DNA from: Candidatus Cloacimonadota bacterium
GTDB taxonomy: Bacteria > Cloacimonadota > Cloacimonadia > JGIOTU-2
Assembly (NCBI GenBank): GCA_014384665.1
Contig: JACNFI010000111.1
Coordinates: forward strand, 1-5,236
Reading direction: 5' to 3'
DNA: 5,236 nucleotides
The position numbers were made by a program, and so were the translations under genes. Below are positions 1 through 5,180 of the stretch, piece by piece. Under the pieces are notes generated by a model that was not told the DNA's origin, ran no database searches, and was given only the letters and a program-made list of their open reading frames with translations. Position 1 is the stretch's first letter. The number at the start of each line of letters is the position of its first letter.

Positions 1-98
1 AATTTATTGTGTCAACCACAAGTGGCAATTGAAAAATGGATGTGTATCTAATTCTGCTAACTTATGACAGATGGAAGAGTTACATGTTCAATATTATG

Positions 99-1577
99 TT
101 AGTAAAAAATTTTCTGTCCCGGATAGATATAGACTATATTTTTCCTGCCTTTATTTTTCACAACAAGATTGTTTTTCTTAACAAGAATCTGTTCTGAAAC
201 TCCTACTCTTTTTGAAATAGAATAAAGCGAATCACCCGTCTTAACAACATAATATTTTCCTTGTGTAGAAAGCAAGTTCAATCGTTGACCAGGATAAATT
301 ACAGTTGAGTGAAGTCCATTTTTCTGCATTAGTTCAGAAACGGTTGTATTATACCTTTTGGCAATAATTGATAAATTTTCCCCTCTCTTTACAATATGTT
401 CTACTGCAAAATAACCTGTATTCTTATTTAAGAACTGTTTTTCTATGACTCGTAATTTTTCTGTATCAGGTATAGAATATTGAGGGATTAGAACCGTGTA
501 TGTGCCTGGACTTAAAATTACATCATTTATTGGAGAATATCTATATCTACTTCTCTGATAAATCTTTATCCATGGGTTAAGTTCCCAAACCTTTTTAATT
601 ACCGTTCCCTGTGCTTGAGCCCAGTCATCCAATTTGTAATATCCGTTCAATTTGAGAGTTACAGTTTTGTAAACAGAAAGCAGATTTTGTTCTCTATCAA
701 ATTTTTTAGTGAAAATCTTCTCTTCGTTTTCAAATATATACTTAATTGCAATTGCTCTCCAGATGTAATTATCTGTTTCACTCATTCTTTGTATAAGACT
801 GAAAAAATCTTTCCCTCCCTGTTCCTTAATACTCCTTTTGATATTACCTAATCCTGCATTAAATGAGCATATAGCAAGAAGCAGGTCATTAGCCCCTATT
901 TTTTGTAAAGATTTATGCGCCCATAAAATATACTCACAAGCAGCTTTTGTGGAAGCAAAAATATCCGCTCGCATATCAACAAATTGGTTAACATGCAAAT
1001 CGTAATACTTTGCTGTTGATTCCATAAATTGCCAATAACCAGTGGCGCCAGCAGAGGAGTTTGCTAAAGGGCTTAAATAACTTTCTGCAACCGCTAAATA
1101 TTTCAAATCATCAGGAAGATTGTATTTTAGAAGAATTTCTTCAATTATTGGAAAATATTTGCTACTTCGTGGAATATAACGATACGCATACATTAATTCA
1201 CTTTTGTAACATTTGATAAACTTTTCTCTTAATCTTTCATTTCTAAGGTTAAATTTATAACTCGCAAAGAAAAAAGAATCAGGAAAATTAGAGTGATTTT
1301 TTATACGAATAGTGCTGTTTAAGAATTTTATAGAATCTTGTAATGTAGCGTCCTTCTCATATAAAGAATCAATTCGTAATTCCTGACAAATTATAAGGTC
1401 TTCAGAAGTTTGTAAAAGAGTTTGTAAACTATCACTTAGATTTTTTAGAGAATCAATTCTAGTTTTTTTAACCAAAACATATAAACTATTTTTGCTTTCT
1501 CTGGTGGGAATATTTTTTTTAAAGAATGAGCAACCAAAGACTAAAACCAACAGTGAAAAGAATAAATATTTTCTCAT
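99..1577 (-). CDS. mltD: Lipoprotein lytic transglycosylase with two LysM domains (MltD type)
   Basis: Predicted membrane-bound lytic murein transglycosylase of 492 residues, which would cleave the MurNAc-GlcNAc bond of peptidoglycan in the periplasm. Residues 1-16 form a lipoprotein signal with a lipobox ending VFGC (Cys16). Ser17 follows, which would suit outer-membrane sorting. Residues about 40-92 are rich in regularly spaced Leu and Ile and probably form a coiled-coil spacer. The SLT domain covers about 140-290. It has the catalytic-type Glu165 in AVAES, then GATGYWQF (178-184) and SFNAG (238-242), matching the family's ES, GxWQF and YNAG motifs. Residues about 300-366 resemble a degenerate LysM-like segment. 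Clear LysM domains follow at about 394-435 and 442-490, each ending in YPGQ. The ATG at 1577 places the signal peptide exactly at the N-terminus; no strong Shine-Dalgarno is visible. An intrinsic terminator lies just upstream, so expression with the ferredoxin gene is doubtful. The family call is firm; the exact MltD subtype is less so. Confidence 0.92.
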   Translation of the reverse strand: MRKYLFFSLLVLVFGCSFFKKNIPTRESKNSLYVLVKKTRIDSLKNLSDSLQTLLQTSEDLIICQELRIDSLYEKDATLQDSIKFLNSTIRIKNHSNFPDSFFFASYKFNLRNERLREKFIKCYKSELMYAYRYIPRSSKYFPIIEEILLKYNLPDDLKYLAVAESYLSPLANSSAGATGYWQFMESTAKYYDLHVNQFVDMRADIFASTKAACEYILWAHKSLQKIGANDLLLAICSFNAGLGNIKRSIKEQGGKDFFSLIQRMSETDNYIWRAIAIKYIFENEEKIFTKKFDREQNLLSVYKTVTLKLNGYYKLDDWAQAQGTVIKKVWELNPWIKIYQRSRYRYSPINDVILSPGTYTVLIPQYSIPDTEKLRVIEKQFLNKNTGYFAVEHIVKRGENLSIIAKRYNTTVSELMQKNGLHSTVIYPGQRLNLLSTQGKYYVVKTGDSLYSISKRVGVSEQILVKKNNLVVKNKGRKNIVYIYPGQKIFY

Positions 1578-1591
1578 ACTTTATTAATCAT

Positions 1592-1637
1592 AAAGAAAAA
1601 TAAGCCATCCAGCCAGTGCTTATGGACAGATGGCTTA
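1592..1637 (-). terminator. Intrinsic terminator after the ferredoxin gene
   Basis: Plus-strand TAAGCCATC (1601-1609) and GATGGCTTA (1629-1637) are perfect inverted complements, giving a 9-bp stem with a 19-base loop. Read on the minus strand, the second arm runs directly into TTTTTCTTT (1600-1592), the expected U-tract. On the plus strand the stem is followed by A residues, so it would act only for minus-strand transcripts. It begins 19 bases after the ferredoxin stop codon and ends 14 bases before the mltD start. It could instead be a leaky attenuator controlling mltD. The loop is longer than usual, which lowers confidence slightly. Confidence 0.72.
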
Positions 1638-1655
1638 AAAAAATTAAATATAACT

Positions 1656-1826
1656 TCATTCAGAAATTGCTTCTGTGGGGCATTCTGGTATACAAACACC
1701 ACAATCAACACACAATTCCTCGTCACAAACTGCTATATCATCTTCAAGGGAAAGTGCTTCAGTGGGGCAAACATCCACGCAAGTGCCACAGCCCGTGCAT
1801 AGTTCCTTATCAATCTTTACTGCCAT
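1656..1826 (-). CDS. Small 2[4Fe-4S] bacterial-type (clostridial) ferredoxin
   Basis: A 56-residue low-potential electron carrier, cytoplasmic, with two [4Fe-4S] clusters. Two matching half-domains each carry the full motif C-x2-C-x2-C-x3-C-P: Cys10, 13, 16 and 20 with Pro21, and Cys39, 42, 45 and 49 with Pro50. Both are followed by TEA, showing the internal duplication typical of the family. A ninth cysteine, Cys34, sits five residues before the second motif and is not needed for cluster binding. The protein is very acidic (14 Asp/Glu against 2 Lys), as expected for a soluble ferredoxin. The ATG at 1826 is chosen because GGAGGT (1836-1831) sits four bases upstream. An in-frame TTG at 1838 would overlap that site and add four residues. 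The gene stands alone, with no reductase or oxidoreductase subunit beside it, so its redox partner cannot be inferred. Confidence 0.95.
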   Translation of the reverse strand: MAVKIDKELCTGCGTCVDVCPTEALSLEDDIAVCDEELCVDCGVCIPECPTEAISE

Positions 1827-1830
1827 CTTT

Positions 1831-1836
1831 ACCTCC
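1831..1836 (-). promoter_or_regulatory. Ribosome binding site deciding the ferredoxin start
   Basis: The minus strand reads GGAGGT, then AAAG, then the ATG at 1826: a near-ideal Shine-Dalgarno at a slightly short spacing. It favours ATG 1826 over the in-frame TTG at 1838, which lies upstream of and partly under the site. The 16 bases running upstream from GGAGG (1832-1847) match the lemA leader (5182-5197) at 15 of 16 positions. Confidence 0.8.
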
Positions 1837-1844
1837 AATTAATA

Positions 1845-1956
1845 TTTCGTTAAACGGTTGCGGTTGTGCAGCTCGAATCGTCTTGCGTTAATCACTATCC
1901 GTGTGTTCTCCAACTACTCTCTGATCTTTTCCGGCTTCACCAACCGATATACGATA
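1845..1956. repeat. About 112-bp intergenic repeat unit with imperfect inverted ends (copy A)
   Basis: The left part, 1848-1862, matches 2906-2920 at 14 of 15 bases. After six extra bases (1863-1868), CAGCTCGAA (1869-1877) is identical to 2921-2929. The right end, CAACCGATATACGATA (1941-1956), is the reverse complement of the start of the other copy (2903-2918) at 14 of 16 bases. It matches the left end of this copy (1845-1860) at 12 of 16. The unit therefore looks bounded by imperfect inverted repeats, like a small non-autonomous element or a palindromic intergenic repeat. Its ends also show 7-base periodicity (ATCGTAT then ATCGGTT on the minus strand). It begins 19 bases upstream of the ferredoxin ATG. 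No open frame of note and no target-site duplication are evident. The similarities are directly visible; the mobile-element reading is inference. Confidence 0.55.
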
Positions 1957-2023
1957 AACTTCTTAACTCATAAATTTATCTTCTATAAAATTAGGCAAAC
2001 TATTTTTAGGTAAATTTTTCTAA

Positions 2024-2785
2024 TCAAGTTTTTTCTGTAATTGAGAAAAATTTTTCTGCATTTTGAGTTGTAGTCTTTGCAATTTCACTATGAGTTTTCC
2101 CGCGAATTTCAGCAATAGTTTCTATGATATAATGAATGTACTCAGGACGATTTCTTTTACCACGAAAAGGTTTGGGTGTAAGAAATGGAGCGTCAGTTTC
2201 AACAAAAAATCTATCCTGAGGAATATCTTTTATTATTGAATAGTATTGTGCTTTATTATATGTAATATTCCCTGTAAATGAAATGCACCAACCAAGTTTA
2301 ATAATCTCCTGTGCAAAAGTGTAATCACCAGAAAAGCAATGGAAAACCACCTTGTCAGGTCTATACTTTTTCAAAATCGCTAATGTATCATTATGTGCAT
2401 TTCTATCATGAACAATTATTGGTAATTTCTTTTCAATTGCAAGTTGAATTTGCCTTTCAAAAACTTTTTCCTGAATCTCTTTTGGACTCAAATTGCGGTA
2501 ATAATCCAAGCCAATTTCACCAACAGCTATTACTTTGGGCTTTTCCAGCAATCGCAATAATTTGTCTTCTTCAAATGTTTCAGCATCATGAGGATGCCAG
2601 CCTGCAGTTGCAAAAATATTATCATATCTCTTTGCAAGAGAAATTGATTCTACTGATGTCTTATAATCAGTTCCAACATTGATGATATATTTTACACCAT
2701 TATTAAATGCTGATTGTATTACTTCATCTCTATCATGATTATAATTTTTGAAATTTAGATGTGCATGTGTGTCTATAAATTGCAT
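2024..2785 (-). CDS. tatD: TatD-family metal-dependent hydrolase / deoxyribonuclease
   Basis: A 253-residue TatD-family enzyme, a cytoplasmic TIM-barrel hydrolase that uses a divalent metal pair. Known members are Mg-dependent 3'-5' exonucleases or endonucleases, implicated in DNA repair or quality control. All expected metal ligands are present: His7 and His9 in DTHAH, Glu90 in GEIGLDYY, His126 in PIIVHDR, His149 in FHCFSG and Asp198 in VETDAPFL. Other signatures are GWHPH (62-66), PFRGKRNRPEYI (206-217) and a C-terminal QNAEKFF (241-247). Length is normal for the family and no lesion is seen. I start at ATG 2785 because DTHAH then falls four residues in, as is typical. An in-frame TTG at 2797 would add four residues, but it overlaps a TATAAT box. 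No Shine-Dalgarno is clear. The gene is separated from lpxK by a long repeat-rich gap, so it probably has its own promoter. Which TatD/YcfH/YjjV paralogue it is cannot be told. Confidence 0.95.
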   Translation of the reverse strand: MQFIDTHAHLNFKNYNHDRDEVIQSAFNNGVKYIINVGTDYKTSVESISLAKRYDNIFATAGWHPHDAETFEEDKLLRLLEKPKVIAVGEIGLDYYRNLSPKEIQEKVFERQIQLAIEKKLPIIVHDRNAHNDTLAILKKYRPDKVVFHCFSGDYTFAQEIIKLGWCISFTGNITYNKAQYYSIIKDIPQDRFFVETDAPFLTPKPFRGKRNRPEYIHYIIETIAEIRGKTHSEIAKTTTQNAEKFFSITEKT

Positions 2786-2796
2786 TTTCAAACTCA

Positions 2797-2825
2797 ATTA
2801 TAATTTTCTCTTTAATTGCAACTAA
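2797..2825 (-). promoter_or_regulatory. Possible promoter for tatD, nearly leaderless
   Basis: The minus strand has a perfect TATAAT at 2802-2797, with a 17-base spacer to TTAGTT (2825-2820), a poor -35 match. The -10 box ends 11 bases before the tatD ATG. Transcription would then start about five bases before the ATG, giving a leaderless or very short leader, which fits the lack of a Shine-Dalgarno. In AT-rich DNA a TATAAT can arise by chance. Confidence 0.27.
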
Positions 2826-2902
2826 TGATTACAAAATAATACACGATATTTAATACTTATTTGAAGGGTTGTGCATAATGCCAAATTTATTAATAGATAG
2901 GG

Positions 2903-2956
2903 TATCGTTTAACGGTTGCGCAGCTCGAAACGGTTGACGGAAAACGGTTAACGGCA
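2903..2956. repeat. Repeat copy B merging into a degenerate 7-base tandem array
   Basis: Positions 2906-2929 repeat copy A (14 of 15 bases, then an identical CAGCTCGAA) but lack its six central bases. From 2929 the sequence falls into four 7-base units in register: AACGGTT, GACGGAA, AACGGTT and AACGGCA (2929-2956). Two more units, ATCGTTT and AACGGTT, open the block (2904-2917). It lies about 120-170 bases upstream of the tatD start. Confidence 0.6.
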
Positions 2957-2962
2957 CTTCTA

Positions 2963-2980
2963 TCCCCGCTGACGCGGGGA
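2963..2980. repeat. Short hairpin, 7-bp stem and 4-base loop
   Basis: TCCCCGC (2963-2969) pairs with GCGGGGA (2974-2980) around the loop TGAC. It is G+C-rich within an AT-rich genome and sits directly after the 7-base array. No T-tract follows on either strand, so it is not a standard terminator. It is the first of several short palindromes in this gap. Confidence 0.65.
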
Positions 2981-3020
2981 CAGGTTAGAATGGTATCAAA
3001 GGCAGTTCCACAATTATCCA

Positions 3021-3101
3021 AAGGATCTCCGCCTAAGGCGGATCTGCCCTCCAGAGAAGGATCTGCCTTCGGCATTACCTCTGGCATGATGCCTATGGCA
3101 T
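3021..3101. repeat. Cluster of short 3-base-loop hairpins with GGATCT direct repeats
   Basis: Three small stem-loops lie in 81 bases: TCCGCC-TAA-GGCGGA (3028-3042), TGCC-TTC-GGCA (3064-3074) and ATGCC-TAT-GGCAT (3089-3101). All have a three-base loop starting with T between CC and GG. Direct repeats interleave with them: AAGGATCT at 3021-3028 and 3057-3064, GGATCTGCC at 3040-3048 and 3059-3067, and GGCAT at 3071, 3083 and 3097. No T-tract follows. The shared loop pattern but different stems suggests a family of palindromic inserts; that reading is inference. Confidence 0.6.
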
Positions 3102-3119
3102 GAAAAGCTGAAACAAGAA

Positions 3120-3141
3120 TTTATTGGGAAAAACCAATAAA
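3120..3141. repeat. AT-rich hairpin, perfect 8-bp stem
   Basis: TTTATTGG (3120-3127) pairs perfectly with CCAATAAA (3134-3141) around a six-base loop, GAAAAA. On the minus strand it is followed by a moderately T-rich run, so a weak terminator for lpxK read-through is possible but not compelling. Its right edge touches the outer end of the inverted repeat at 3139-3218. Confidence 0.45.
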
Positions 3142-3218
3142 CTTCACCCCATTAGATATTAATGTTATTAGATATTCTTTCTGATATATATTTGAGATTA
3201 TCTAACGGGGTAAACTTA
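3139..3218 (-). repeat. Imperfect 20-base inverted repeat; likely minus-strand RNA stem
   Basis: Left arm 3139-3158 and right arm 3199-3218 are inverted complements at 16 of 20 positions, with about 40 AT-rich bases between them. In minus-strand RNA, the mismatches at 3151/3206 and 3145/3212 become U-G and G-U wobble pairs, leaving a continuous 16-pair stem (3143-3158 with 3199-3214). On the plus strand they are A-C and C-A mismatches. The structure therefore favours minus-strand transcripts, the strand of every gene here, and could end the lpxK 3' region. ATTAGATATT also occurs twice (3151-3160 and 3167-3176). A small inverted-repeat element is the alternative. Confidence 0.5.
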
Positions 3219-3299
3219 ATTTTCTTATCTCTTCATAAAAAAATCAACGCAGAAATAATGATTTTGACATTTAAACTTTGGCATTTTATTTTACATTAG

Positions 3300-3315
3300 T
3301 CCCGACCTGTCGGGA
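3300..3315. repeat. 16-base palindrome downstream of lpxK
   Basis: TCCCGACCTGTCGGGA is symmetrical except for its two central bases, giving a 6-bp stem with a 4-base loop or a 7-bp stem with a 2-base turn. It lies 60 bases after the lpxK stop. No T-tract follows on the minus strand, so it is not a classical intrinsic terminator, although it could stabilise the 3' end. Confidence 0.55.
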
Positions 3316-3375
3316 TGAAATTAAATTAAACCTGCTTAAATTTTGCAGAAGGTATTATAAAGGCTTAACCGTTAT

Positions 3376-4497
3376 TTATTCAATAAGTTCCACTTCTGCG
3401 AAACTTGAATTATTTATATTATCTTCCACCTGAGCAGGATGGATACGACTCATTATTTCTTCAAATTCATCAGAATTATCTATTTTAATATTTAACTTTG
3501 CATAATAAAAATCAATTTTAGACAAAGAAAGATTTTGAAGCTTGGCATAATCCTTTTCAGTAGTTAAAATAGCATTTATATTATTTTTAATGGCTTTGTT
3601 GATAATTGGTTGAATATCTCTTTCAAATTTGAAATTATGATGGTCAGGAAAAGCAAAGTGATGTAAGAAGTTAATCCCCAAATTCTTAATACTATCTTCA
3701 AAAGATTTTGGATTTCCAATACCAGACAACAGGAAAATTTTTTTCTCTCTAAAAAAATTTACTTCATTTATTTCATTATCACAATAGTTAACAAAATTAT
3801 TAATAATATACTCAATTTTGAAAATCGTTTTTTTGAATTTCTTTGCCCATTCAGGTATATCAAATTCTTTTGGACAATTATTAAATATAATAATATCTCC
3901 GAATTTAGCTGCACTTATTGGCTCACGAAGCTTTCCTGCTGGAATTATAAAACCATTACCAACAGGATTAATAGCGTTAAATAAAAGAAAGTCCAGGTCA
4001 TGCTTTACTTTAAGATGCTGGAAAGAATCATCTAAAATAACGAAGTCAAGTGAAAAATTTTTCTCAAGGAATTTTATTGCTTTCATGCGATTTTTTCCAA
4101 CAATCACAGGAATACCCTGCAAATTTTTTGCAATCAAATATGGTTCGTCACCAGCATCATTTGCACAATCAAAAATGGAGGTTTCATCAGAAATAAGTTT
4201 TATACTCCTCTCAAATCTCCCTTTATAACCTCTATGTGATACTGCAACAGAATATCCCTTTGATTTTAAATATTTCGCCAGAAAAATAGTAAATGGTGTT
4301 TTGCCATTTCCTCCAGCAGTCAAATTTCCTACACTTATAATTTTACTTTGTGATTTGTATTGGTTGAAGATTTTCTTTTTGTAAAAAAATCTACGAATTA
4401 TTAAAATAAAACCAAAAAGAAAAGCAAAGGGTAAAAGAAGAAAGGAGGGCAAACTTCTCTTGACCCAATGCTTTTCGGAAAATTTATGAAAAGGCAT
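3376..4497 (-). CDS. lpxK: Tetraacyldisaccharide 4'-kinase (lipid A biosynthesis)
   Basis: LpxK phosphorylates the 4' position of the lipid A disaccharide precursor at the inner face of the cytoplasmic membrane, using ATP. The protein has 373 residues, slightly longer than usual. A hydrophobic N-terminal anchor (about 15-36) precedes the Walker A loop GNLTAGGNGKTP (57-68). Other family signatures are SHRGYKGR (87-94), GDEP (116-119), DDSFQH (156-161), PAGKLREP (186-193), GIGNP (259-263), FPDHH (283-287) and TTEKDYAKL (312-320). Two motif residues differ from the usual forms: Ser158 where DDG is normal, and Lys189 where PAGP is normal. Residues after about 352 form an acidic, polar tail with no recognised domain. 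ATG 4497 places the anchor correctly; no Shine-Dalgarno is visible. No other lpx gene is in the window. The gene follows lemA after a 110-base gap that holds a 7-base tandem repeat. Confidence 0.95.
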   Translation of the reverse strand: MPFHKFSEKHWVKRSLPSFLLLPFAFLFGFILIIRRFFYKKKIFNQYKSQSKIISVGNLTAGGNGKTPFTIFLAKYLKSKGYSVAVSHRGYKGRFERSIKLISDETSIFDCANDAGDEPYLIAKNLQGIPVIVGKNRMKAIKFLEKNFSLDFVILDDSFQHLKVKHDLDFLLFNAINPVGNGFIIPAGKLREPISAAKFGDIIIFNNCPKEFDIPEWAKKFKKTIFKIEYIINNFVNYCDNEINEVNFFREKKIFLLSGIGNPKSFEDSIKNLGINFLHHFAFPDHHNFKFERDIQPIINKAIKNNINAILTTEKDYAKLQNLSLSKIDFYYAKLNIKIDNSDEFEEIMSRIHPAQVEDNINNSSFAEVELIE

Positions 4498-4523
4498 TAT
4501 AATATTTCAGAAGTTATATTCAA

Positions 4524-4555
4524 GTTACGGGTTACGGGTTACGAGTTACGAGTTA
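4524..4555. repeat. Tandem 7-base repeat, four and a half copies, upstream of lpxK
   Basis: Two copies of GTTACGG (4524-4537) are followed by two of GTTACGA (4538-4551) and a partial GTTA. The array begins 27 bases upstream of the lpxK ATG, inside the lemA-lpxK gap. The units resemble those at 2929-2956 (AACGGTT), and all share a CG core at 7-base spacing. Copy number could vary between strains by slippage. Any effect on lpxK expression is speculation. Confidence 0.85.
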
Positions 4556-4607
4556 TCTACCAAAAACTTATGTGTCAGAAAAAAAAGGAAATTTCTATGC
4601 AATGAAC

Positions 4608-5177
4608 TTAACTCTCTTTTAAAATTTTACCCACATCAGGGGTTTCTCTTTCCACTTCCTGGATTTCATAGAATGGTTCTTTTGTAAAACCAAAAATTCC
4701 AGCAATAATATTGTTTGGGAATACAGCTATCTTCTTGTTGAAATTTTTTACTGATTCATTATATCTTCTTCGTGCTACAGCAAGACGATTTTCAGTTCCT
4801 GCAAGTTCATCCTGTAAGCGTATAAAATTTGTATTAGCTTTTAATTCAGGATACCGTTCCACTACTAATAACAAACGAGAAATCACACCTGTAAGTTCAT
4901 TATTGGCACTAATTGCTTCTTTACGGGTAGTTGCCTGACCAACGCTTGCTCTTGCCTTTGTAACCTCTGTAAATACTTCCTTTTCATGTTTTGCATATCC
5001 TTTTACAGTTTCCACATAATTTGGAATTAACTCATATCTCCGTTTTAATTGATTATCTACTTCTGCCCAAGCATTCTCAATCTCTACTTTCATTCTTACA
5101 AATGAATTGTACTTTGAGATACCAATTATTACAATAATTACAATAATTACAATTGTTAAAATAGAACCTTTTTTCAT
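4608..5177 (-). CDS. lemA: LemA family membrane protein
   Basis: A 189-residue LemA-family protein: one N-terminal membrane helix (about 5-20) followed by a long helical domain. The molecular role of LemA proteins is not settled, so none is claimed here. The family core is clear: AWAEVDNQLKRRYELIPNYV (36-55) continuing to KARA (74-77), then YPELKANTNF (109-118), LQDELAGTENRLAVARRRYN (121-140) and the segment FPNNIIAGIFGF (153-164). Length is normal. ATG 5177 is supported by GGAGGA (5186-5181) three bases upstream. In many genomes lemA neighbours a TPM-domain protein or an HtpX-type protease. Here the downstream neighbour is lpxK; the upstream neighbour is outside the window. The membrane helix is encoded by a 9-base tandem repeat. 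No lesion is seen. Confidence 0.95.
   Translation of the reverse strand: MKKGSILTIVIIVIIVIIGISKYNSFVRMKVEIENAWAEVDNQLKRRYELIPNYVETVKGYAKHEKEVFTEVTKARASVGQATTRKEAISANNELTGVISRLLLVVERYPELKANTNFIRLQDELAGTENRLAVARRRYNESVKNFNKKIAVFPNNIIAGIFGFTKEPFYEIQEVERETPDVGKILKES
5122..5157. repeat. 9-base tandem repeat encoding the LemA membrane helix
   Basis: Four 9-base units are in register: CCAATTATT, ACAATAATT (twice) and ACAATTGTT (5122-5157). They encode the Ile/Val run of the LemA transmembrane helix. Nine bases equal three codons, so gain or loss of a unit would change helix length by three residues without a frameshift. Confidence 0.7.
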
Positions 5178-5180
5178 ACA

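Larger units (their letters stand above)
2786..3375. other. 590-base intergenic region with no gene, rich in repeats and hairpins
   Basis: This gap separates lpxK (upstream in transcription) from tatD. From about 2905 to 3105 it is clearly more G+C-rich than its AT-rich surroundings and consists of short inverted and direct repeats listed separately. The parts 2826-2900 and 3220-3299 are AT-rich with nothing I can name. A 65-codon minus-strand frame (3087-2890) crosses the hairpin cluster. Its arginine, serine and proline-rich translation resembles no family, and it looks like repeat DNA read by chance. I find no tRNA, transposase remnant or CRISPR. Confidence 0.7.

Noticed and set aside
10..15. 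TTGACA on the minus strand as the -35 of the next gene's promoter
   Set aside because: The matching -10 would fall outside the window, so it cannot be tested. The rest of 1-98 shows only a small CCAC-AA-GTGG palindrome at 16-25.
1827..1838. A TTG start giving a 60-residue ferredoxin
   Set aside because: It would sit over the GGAGGT that correctly positions ATG 1826, and the family usually begins one or two residues before the first conserved strand.
1616..1891. A 91-codon plus-strand open frame
   Set aside because: It is antisense to the ferredoxin gene, whose cysteine motifs are unmistakable, and it runs through the terminator and repeat.
2860..2885. Insertion-sequence end at GGGTTGTGCATAATGCC
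   Set aside because: It has a vague resemblance to some transposon termini, but I found no matching inverted partner, target duplication or transposase fragment.
2890..3087. A 65-codon minus-strand open frame in the lpxK-tatD gap
   Set aside because: It overlies the hairpin and repeat cluster, its composition is unlike the five real genes, it has no recognisable domain, and it lacks a ribosome site that I can see.
3139..3218. Integron attC site, because ATCTAAC fits the RYYYAAC half-site
   Set aside because: The inverted partner is ATTAGAT, in the wrong orientation relative to the arms, with no GTTRRRY partner at a sensible distance and no integrase or cassette genes.
4524..4555. CRISPR array
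   Set aside because: Units are only 7 bases with no spacers, and no cas genes are present.
4579..4586. Minus-strand run of eight T residues after lemA as an intrinsic terminator
   Set aside because: The only nearby symmetry is GAAATTTC, which has no loop and no G+C stem. A terminator cannot be supported.
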